Shown here: piece after piece, positions 16,387-20,626 of the stretch | How the letters are laid out: each line of letters starts with the position of its first letter | How positions within the stretch are numbered: position 1 is the first letter of the stretch | From: JBFIHZ01 sp041601535 | GTDB lineage: Bacteria; Pseudomonadota; Gammaproteobacteria; Xanthomonadales; SZUA-36 | Length of the DNA stretch: 20,626 nt | NCBI GenBank assembly: GCA_041601535.1 | Contig: JBFIHZ010000032.1 | Location: 1-20,626, forward strand | Reading direction: 5' to 3' | Program-made: the position numbers and the translations under genes | The notes under the pieces: model-generated | What the model was told of the DNA's origin: nothing | Databases searched by the model: none | Seen by the model: only the letters and a program-made list of their open reading frames with translations

Positions 16387-17685
16387 TCAGGCCGCCGCTG
16401 CTTTCTGGCCAACACACTCCCCGAACACCCGGCTGAGGATATGCAGACCTTCATCCAGGTGGTCAAAGGGAATGGTCAGTGGCGCCAGGATACGGATCAC
16501 ATTGCCACGCACACCGCAGGACAGCAGTAAAAGCCCCTGCTTGGCGGCGGCGTTTACCAGGGCTTTGGTCAGGTCTGCATCCGGCTGATTCACATCGCCC
16601 TTGCTGACCAGTTCCATGGCAACCATAGCGCCCTTGCCGCGCACATCACCAATGCGGTCCGGGAACTGCTGCTGTAAGGCGTCCAGACCGGCCTTGATGC
16701 GCTTGCCGACCTCGTTGGCACGTTCGCACAGGCCCTCATTGCGAATCACCTCATAAGACGCCAGGCCAGCGGCGCAACCCAGTGGCGAGCCGGCATAGGT
16801 GCCGCCCAGACCACCCGGGTCAGCCGCATCCATCACTTCCTTCTTGCCCACTACGGCGGCGATCGGGAATCCGCCGGCAATACCCTTCGCCAGCGTGATG
16901 ATATCCGGTTGCACGCCGGCTTCGTATTCGCATGCGAACATACGGCCAGTGCGGCCGAAGCCGGTCTGGATTTCATCACAGATAAATACGATGCCATGGC
17001 GGTCGCATACCTCGCGCAAGCGGCCAAGGAAGCCGTCCGGCACCGGGTAAAACCCGCCTTCGCCCTGCACCGGTTCGATGATGATGGCAGCCACACGACT
17101 GGCTTCAATGTCATTTTTGAATAACTGCTCCAGCGCGTGCAGGGAATCTTCAGCGCTCACGCCCAGGTATTCAGCAGGAAACGGCACGTGGTAGATTTCC
17201 GGCGTGAAGGGTCCAAAGCCTTTCTTGTAGGGCACGATTTTGCCGGTCAGGCCCATGCACAAATTGGTGCGGCCATGGAATGCACCACCAAAAGCGATCA
17301 CACCCGGCCGGCCGGTGTGGGCGCGCGCTATCTTTACCGCGTTCTCCACCGCTTCGGCGCCGGTGGAGACAAAAATGGCCCGGCTATCGTCAATCGGTGC
17401 CGCCTCATTGAGTTTTTCAGCCAGTTCCACCGCGTTGCTGTAAGGCGTGACCATAATGCAGGTGTGGCTGAAGTTCTCCAGTTGCTGCTGCACTGCCCGC
17501 ACTACATCCGGATGACTGTGACCGGTGTTGACCACCGCGATGCCCGCGGCAAAATCAATGTAGCGCTGGCCGTCCGCATCCCACAATTCAGCATTGCGGG
17601 CGCGCTCGATAAATACCGGCAGCATATTCCCCATGCCCCGTGCGAAAGCCTGGTCCTTGCGTTGCTGCCACTGTGAATTACTCAT
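16387..17685 (-). CDS. gabT: 4-aminobutyrate aminotransferase
   Basis: A class III PLP aminotransferase of 432 residues that converts GABA and 2-oxoglutarate to succinate semialdehyde and glutamate. It shows GHSHPDVV (55-62), STGAEAVENAVKIAR (107-121), GGAFHGRT (133-140), EPVQGEGGFYPVPDGF (204-219), DEIQTGFGRTG (237-247) and LAKGIAGGFPIAA with PLP Lys267, all matching E. coli GabT. The TTG/GTG question does not arise; an AGGT lies about 9 bases before the ATG. Related 5-aminovalerate or ornithine-type enzymes cannot be wholly excluded, but the match to GabT is close. The gene ends in Ala-rich GQKAAAA, probably unstructured. No succinate-semialdehyde dehydrogenase is nearby. It follows the cupin gene by 76 bases on the same strand. 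Confidence 0.93.
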   Translation of the reverse strand: MSNSQWQQRKDQAFARGMGNMLPVFIERARNAELWDADGQRYIDFAAGIAVVNTGHSHPDVVRAVQQQLENFSHTCIMVTPYSNAVELAEKLNEAAPIDDSRAIFVSTGAEAVENAVKIARAHTGRPGVIAFGGAFHGRTNLCMGLTGKIVPYKKGFGPFTPEIYHVPFPAEYLGVSAEDSLHALEQLFKNDIEASRVAAIIIEPVQGEGGFYPVPDGFLGRLREVCDRHGIVFICDEIQTGFGRTGRMFACEYEAGVQPDIITLAKGIAGGFPIAAVVGKKEVMDAADPGGLGGTYAGSPLGCAAGLASYEVIRNEGLCERANEVGKRIKAGLDALQQQFPDRIGDVRGKGAMVAMELVSKGDVNQPDADLTKALVNAAAKQGLLLLSCGVRGNVIRILAPLTIPFDHLDEGLHILSRVFGECVGQKAAAA

Positions 17686-17729
17686 GATGAAAATACCTGA
17701 ATGTAAAAAAGAAAATGATTGAACCGCAA

Positions 17730-17751
17730 CCGGCTATTCTCGGCCAGCCGG
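17730..17751 (-). terminator. Weak hairpin between cupin and gabT
   Basis: CCGGCT and AGCCGG form a 6-bp stem with a 10-base loop after the cupin stop. On the minus strand a T-rich tract appears only about 15 bases further on, so this is at best a weak attenuator, leaving cotranscription of cupin and gabT possible. Confidence 0.25.
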
Positions 17752-17761
17752 GCGCAATTAA

Positions 17762-18142
17762 TCAAGGCTGATAGATAACGTAGATTTTCCGGGTGGTCTC
17801 CAATACTTCCCATTGCCCGGAAAAACCGGCCGGAATGACAAAGTTGTCGCCGGCCCGCAGTTCGTGCTCCCGCCCGCTGGCATCACGCAAAACCGAACGG
17901 CCGGAAAGAATCTGGCAAAACTCGTTTTCCGTGTAGCTCACGCTCCAGCAGCCGGGTTCCGCCTCCCAGATTCCGGCGAAAAATGCTTCGTCATCACTGC
18001 TGAAATGGTTCCAGCTGCGTTGCAGCGGCTGTCCTTTGACACATTTATCAGCCGGGGTGAGGCTTTCGTCGAATGCGGGCGTGTTGCTGGCGAAAAACAC
18101 CAGGTCCTGGATGGATTTCAGCTGCGCTTTCGGTTCAGACAC
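17762..18142 (-). CDS. Cupin domain protein (COG3450-like), GTG start
   Basis: A 126-residue single-domain cupin. The sequence EFCQILSGRSVLRDASG near 74-90 and RAGDNFVIPAGFSGQWEV (about 96-113) are the two cupin motifs of the Cupin_3/COG3450 family, whose members often bind a metal and are related to ureidoglycine aminohydrolase; here most metal-ligand His are absent from the visible motifs, so enzymatic activity is uncertain. The start codon is GTG (minus strand), three bases after the TerC stop, with GGGGGGAG overlapping the end of terC as a strong ribosome site, implying translational coupling with TerC. In other bacteria such cupins occur beside amine- and GABA-related genes, in line with gabT next door (recalled, not checked). 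Confidence 0.82.
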   Translation of the reverse strand: MSEPKAQLKSIQDLVFFASNTPAFDESLTPADKCVKGQPLQRSWNHFSSDDEAFFAGIWEAEPGCWSVSYTENEFCQILSGRSVLRDASGREHELRAGDNFVIPAGFSGQWEVLETTRKIYVIYQP

Positions 18143-18145
18143 GAT

Positions 18146-19138
18146 CTACTCCCCCCGGCATTCGCGTTGGGGTTCCAGCAAGTCGGCCTTTTTCTGCGGA
18201 TGCCTCAGGGAAACCAGTACACCCGCCAGCAGCATGCCGGAAATGACGGCCAGCGAGACTGTATTGGACACGTGGTAATGATTGCTGATCAACATTTTAA
18301 TACCGACGTAAGCCAGCACAAAAACCAGAGCATGTTTCAGATAGTAGAAGCGTTCCAGGTAACTGGCCAGCACGAAATACAGGGAACGCAGCCCCAGGAT
18401 GGCGAATATATTGGAGGAAAATACGATAAACGGGTCACGGGTGACCGCGAACACGGCCGGAATGGAATCCACTGCGAACATCACGTCGCTGCTTTCCACC
18501 ATCACCAACGCCAGAAACAAGGGCGTGGCCAGCAAACGGCCGTCCAAGCGGACGAAGAAATGACTGCCGTGAAAAGTGGGCGAAAGCGGCAACCAGCGCC
18601 GCGCCAGGCGGACCAGTGTGCTGTCGCCCGGCCGGACGCTGTCCTGCCGGAACAACATCATTTTCACCGCGGTATACAGCAGCAACGCACCAAACACGTA
18701 GACGATCCAGTCAAAGCGGTTGATCAGCGCCACGCCCAGCGCAATCATCACGCCGCGTAACACCACGGCGCCGAGGATGCCCCAGAACAGCACGCGGTGC
18801 TGCAACTCCAGCGGCACCCGGAAATAGGAAAAAATCATCGCGATGACAAATATATTGTCGACCGAAAGCGATTTTTCCAGGATATAGCCCAGCAGGAACT
18901 GGGAAGCAGCCTGGTTACCGGTGAGGTGTTCGGTGGCCAGGCTTGCCCAGCTGTAATTATTTTCGTACAGGAACCATATGCCCACATTGAACAGCAGGGC
19001 CGTGACAATCCAGATAATCGTCCAGGCCAGCGCATCATTGAGCGTCGGCCGCTTGATCCGACGGTGAAACACCCCCAGGTCCAGCGCCACCACGAGCACG
19101 ATAAAAATCACAAAAAGCAGCCAAATGGACAGCGTCAT
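18146..19138 (-). CDS. TerC/Alx family integral membrane protein
   Basis: A 330-residue polytopic membrane protein of the TerC family (E. coli Alx-like length). It has about nine hydrophobic segments and the two conserved acidic motifs: EKSLSVDNIF at 88-97 and ESSDVMFAVDSIPAVFAVT at 215-233. The family includes tellurite-resistance TerC and Alx, the latter linked to manganese export and alkaline pH response. The upstream region shows no recognisable yybP-ykoY-type manganese riboswitch, though I cannot fold it reliably. No strong ribosome site precedes the ATG at 19138. It is the first gene of the likely terC-cupin-gabT group and diverges from the ATP-grasp gene, 146 bases away. Tellurite resistance itself is not implied, as no other ter genes are present. 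Confidence 0.92.
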   Translation of the reverse strand: MTLSIWLLFVIFIVLVVALDLGVFHRRIKRPTLNDALAWTIIWIVTALLFNVGIWFLYENNYSWASLATEHLTGNQAASQFLLGYILEKSLSVDNIFVIAMIFSYFRVPLELQHRVLFWGILGAVVLRGVMIALGVALINRFDWIVYVFGALLLYTAVKMMLFRQDSVRPGDSTLVRLARRWLPLSPTFHGSHFFVRLDGRLLATPLFLALVMVESSDVMFAVDSIPAVFAVTRDPFIVFSSNIFAILGLRSLYFVLASYLERFYYLKHALVFVLAYVGIKMLISNHYHVSNTVSLAVISGMLLAGVLVSLRHPQKKADLLEPQRECRGE

Positions 19139-19284
19139 GTCATTCAGTCAGGGGGTCAATTACGGCAGTGGCCGCCATAATGGCATGCTCGCCAGCAAAA
19201 CGCACCTACATTTACGCCATATCTGCCACCCTGGCATAGAAACCATTTGCGATCGACCGGCGGTAGTGGTCTGCTAGGGGGACC
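19139..19284. other. Divergent promoter region between TerC and ATP-grasp genes
   Basis: It contains TTTACG (19211-19216) and, 18 bases on, CATAGA (19235-19240) preceded by TG, a poor sigma70 candidate for the plus strand. AGGGGGA at 19276-19282 is the ribosome site of the ATP-grasp gene. No gene or convincing operator is seen. Confidence 0.35.
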
Positions 19285-20532
19285 ATGAGCGTGCATGTCA
19301 TATTCGTCGCCCCTTTTTTCCTGCAAACCACCTTACGGTTCGTCGCCGGAGCCGCGCGCCTGCCCGGAGTGCAGCTCAGTCTGATCAGCCAGGATCCGGC
19401 CAGCAAGCTGCCGGCTGAACTGAAGCCGCTGCTGGCCGCGCACTGGCAGGTCAAGGACGCCCTGGATCCACAACAGCTGGCCGATGCCGCCCGCGCGCTG
19501 AGCCGGCAGCTGGGACCACCGCACCGCATGCTGGGCGCGCTGGAGCAATTGCAGGTGCCCCTGGCCCAGGCGCGGCAGGCACTGGGCGTTGCCGGGCTGA
19601 GCGTGGATGCCGCGATCAATTTCCGCGACAAGTCACGCATGAAAGATGTGCTGCGCGCAGCCGGCGTACCGTGCGCACGCCATGCACTGGCCGGATCGGC
19701 CGAAGTGGCGCGGCAATTTGCCACGGCCTGCGGCTTTCCACTGGTGGCCAAGCCTCCAGCCGGGGCCGGCGGCAAGGGGACACTGCGGCTCAATTCCGCA
19801 GCCGAACTCGAACGGATGCTGCAACAGTTTCCGCCAGACGCGGACCACCCCACCCTGCTGGAAGAATTTGTAGCCGGCGCGGAACATTCCTTTGACAGCA
19901 TCGTGATTGACGGCCAACCCGTGTGGCATTCGATTTCCCGTTACCTGCCCTCGCCACTGGACGTGATGGAAAACCGCTGGATCCAGTGGGTGGTGTTTCT
20001 GCCGCGGGACATCAGCGGCGCGGAGTTCGACCCGATACGCGCCGCCGGCTTCCGCGCGGTGCAGGCGCTGGGGCTGAACACCGGGCTCAGTCACATGGAA
20101 TGGTTCCGCCTGGAGGGCGGGCGCATCGCCATTTCCGAAGTCGGCGCGCGGCCGCCGGGAGCGCAGTTCACCAGCCTGTTGTCGTGGGCGCATGACGTGG
20201 ACTTTTACCAGGCCTGGCCGAAACTGATGATTTTCGACACCTTCAGCCCGCCGCCCCGCCGCTATGCCGTTGGTGCCGCCTATTTTCGTGGCCAGAAGCC
20301 AGCGCAAGGCGGCCCTGCGGGAACCGGCCGCGTGGTGGCGGTCCATGGTCTCGACGAGGCCCAACGTCACTTTGGCCACCTGGTGGTGGAATCGCGTTTG
20401 CCACAAGCCGGCCAGGCCCCCAGCGACAGCTACGAAGGCGATGGCTACGTCATCATCCGCCACACCTCCTCTGATGTGGTAGAACAGGCTCTGCAACATA
20501 TCGTGCGCCTGGTGCGCGTTGAACTGGGTTGA
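19285..20532 (+). CDS. ATP-grasp domain ligase of unknown substrate
   Basis: A 415-residue ATP-grasp protein, a fold that activates a carboxylate as an acyl-phosphate and joins it to an amine or thiol. An N-terminal Rossmann-like part (MSVHVIFVAPFF, TTLRFVAGAARLPGVQLSLISQDP) precedes the grasp core: FRDKSRMKDVLRAAGVP (113-129), LVAKPPAGAGGKGT with the ATP-binding Lys156 and glycine-rich loop, LLEEFVAGAEHSFDS (191-205), and the metal-binding Glu pair near MEWF (272) and ISEVGARPPG (283-292). The C-terminal 90 residues form an extra domain. It is related in outline to biotin-carboxylase/PurK-like and dipeptide-type ligases, but I recognise no named family. AGGGGGA lies just upstream of the ATG. 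Two short frames and another gene start follow immediately downstream. Confidence 0.88.
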   Translation: MSVHVIFVAPFFLQTTLRFVAGAARLPGVQLSLISQDPASKLPAELKPLLAAHWQVKDALDPQQLADAARALSRQLGPPHRMLGALEQLQVPLAQARQALGVAGLSVDAAINFRDKSRMKDVLRAAGVPCARHALAGSAEVARQFATACGFPLVAKPPAGAGGKGTLRLNSAAELERMLQQFPPDADHPTLLEEFVAGAEHSFDSIVIDGQPVWHSISRYLPSPLDVMENRWIQWVVFLPRDISGAEFDPIRAAGFRAVQALGLNTGLSHMEWFRLEGGRIAISEVGARPPGAQFTSLLSWAHDVDFYQAWPKLMIFDTFSPPPRRYAVGAAYFRGQKPAQGGPAGTGRVVAVHGLDEAQRHFGHLVVESRLPQAGQAPSDSYEGDGYVIIRHTSSDVVEQALQHIVRLVRVELG

Positions 20533-20544
20533 AGCCAGCTGACC

Positions 20545-20592
20545 ATGAGTGAATCCCAGTACCTGACAATGACCCTGGTGCCCACCCGATGA
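20545..20592 (+). other. 15-codon reading frame overlapping the next start (possible leader)
   Basis: ATG 20545 opens a frame encoding MSESQYLTMTLVPTR whose stop TGA shares bases with the next ATG in an ATGA overlap (20589-20592). It has no ribosome site of note. It could be a leader peptide coupling the next gene or simply noise; nothing shows translation. Confidence 0.2.
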
Positions 20593-20626
20593 GCACGCAA
20601 TACCTGCTCGGCCCACAGAACGGCCA
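20589..20626 (+). CDS. Start of next gene, cut by window edge
   Basis: ATG 20589 begins MSTQYLLGPQNG and remains open to the window end. The 12 visible residues are too few to assign. Tight spacing after the ATP-grasp gene suggests one transcript. Confidence 0.4.
   Translation, partial: MSTQYLLGPQNG

Noticed and set aside
17813..18760. Plus-strand open frame of 315 codons across cupin and TerC
   Set aside because: Antisense to two recognisable genes and His/Gln-rich with no domain.
18146..19284. Possible manganese riboswitch upstream of the TerC/Alx gene
   Set aside because: Only 146 bases are available and I see none of the conserved loops; absence cannot be proved by eye.
19633..20616. 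Long minus-strand open frame opposite the ATP-grasp gene
   Set aside because: It covers a real gene on the other strand and reads as His/Gly/Arg-rich low-complexity translation typical of GC-rich antisense frames.
1..20626. CRISPR, tRNA, rRNA, insertion sequence or defence system
   Set aside because: No repeat-spacer pattern, tRNA-like arms, transposase or nuclease motifs were seen in the window.

Overview
The window is about 20.6 kb of GC-rich, densely packed DNA from a free-living gammaproteobacterium. The evidence for that is E. coli-like AlaA, YbdL, YceH, GabT and TerC/Alx relatives, together with M13 and DUF885 exported peptidases and N-formylglutamate-amidohydrolase-like proteins that are common in marine and environmental gammaproteobacteria. 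Genus cannot be told from this. I see no rRNA, tRNA, CRISPR array, insertion sequence, phage gene or defence system; the region reads as ordinary chromosome.

Layout. 1-2197 (+): the C-terminal half of an RND efflux permease cut by the window edge, then a small LEA-type lipoprotein. 2366-5460 (-): serC, serA and a short-chain dehydrogenase (serine biosynthesis order serC-serA-SDR). 5773-6960 (+): a lipoprotein with a transglutaminase-like domain and TPR repeats. 6987-10151 (-): a DUF885 exported protein whose stop codon abuts the start of an AlaA-type alanine aminotransferase. 10380-13498 (+): an N-formylglutamate amidohydrolase family protein (GTG start) and an exported M13 zinc metallopeptidase. 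13526-14695 (-): a YbdL-type aminotransferase, divergent from 14779-15459 (+) YceH/DUF480 (probable TTG start) and 15554-16342 (+) a crotonase-fold protein. 16387-19138 (-): TerC/Alx membrane protein, cupin and GabT. 19285-20532 (+): an ATP-grasp ligase, followed by the first codons of another gene at the edge.

Together the genes suggest amino-acid and peptide metabolism: two exported peptidases, a deformylase/amidohydrolase-like enzyme, four PLP aminotransferases (SerC, AlaA, YbdL, GabT) and serine biosynthesis within 15 kb. Whether this is functional clustering or coincidence cannot be settled from one window. Several start codons were moved from the longest open frame on the basis of ribosome binding sites and family alignment.

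No clearly new system is present. The items most deserving a second look are the ATP-grasp ligase of unknown substrate with its tightly overlapping downstream frames, the TerC-cupin-GabT grouping, a crotonase with a non-hydratase active site, the complete-triad transglutaminase/TPR lipoprotein, and a few palindromes near gene starts.
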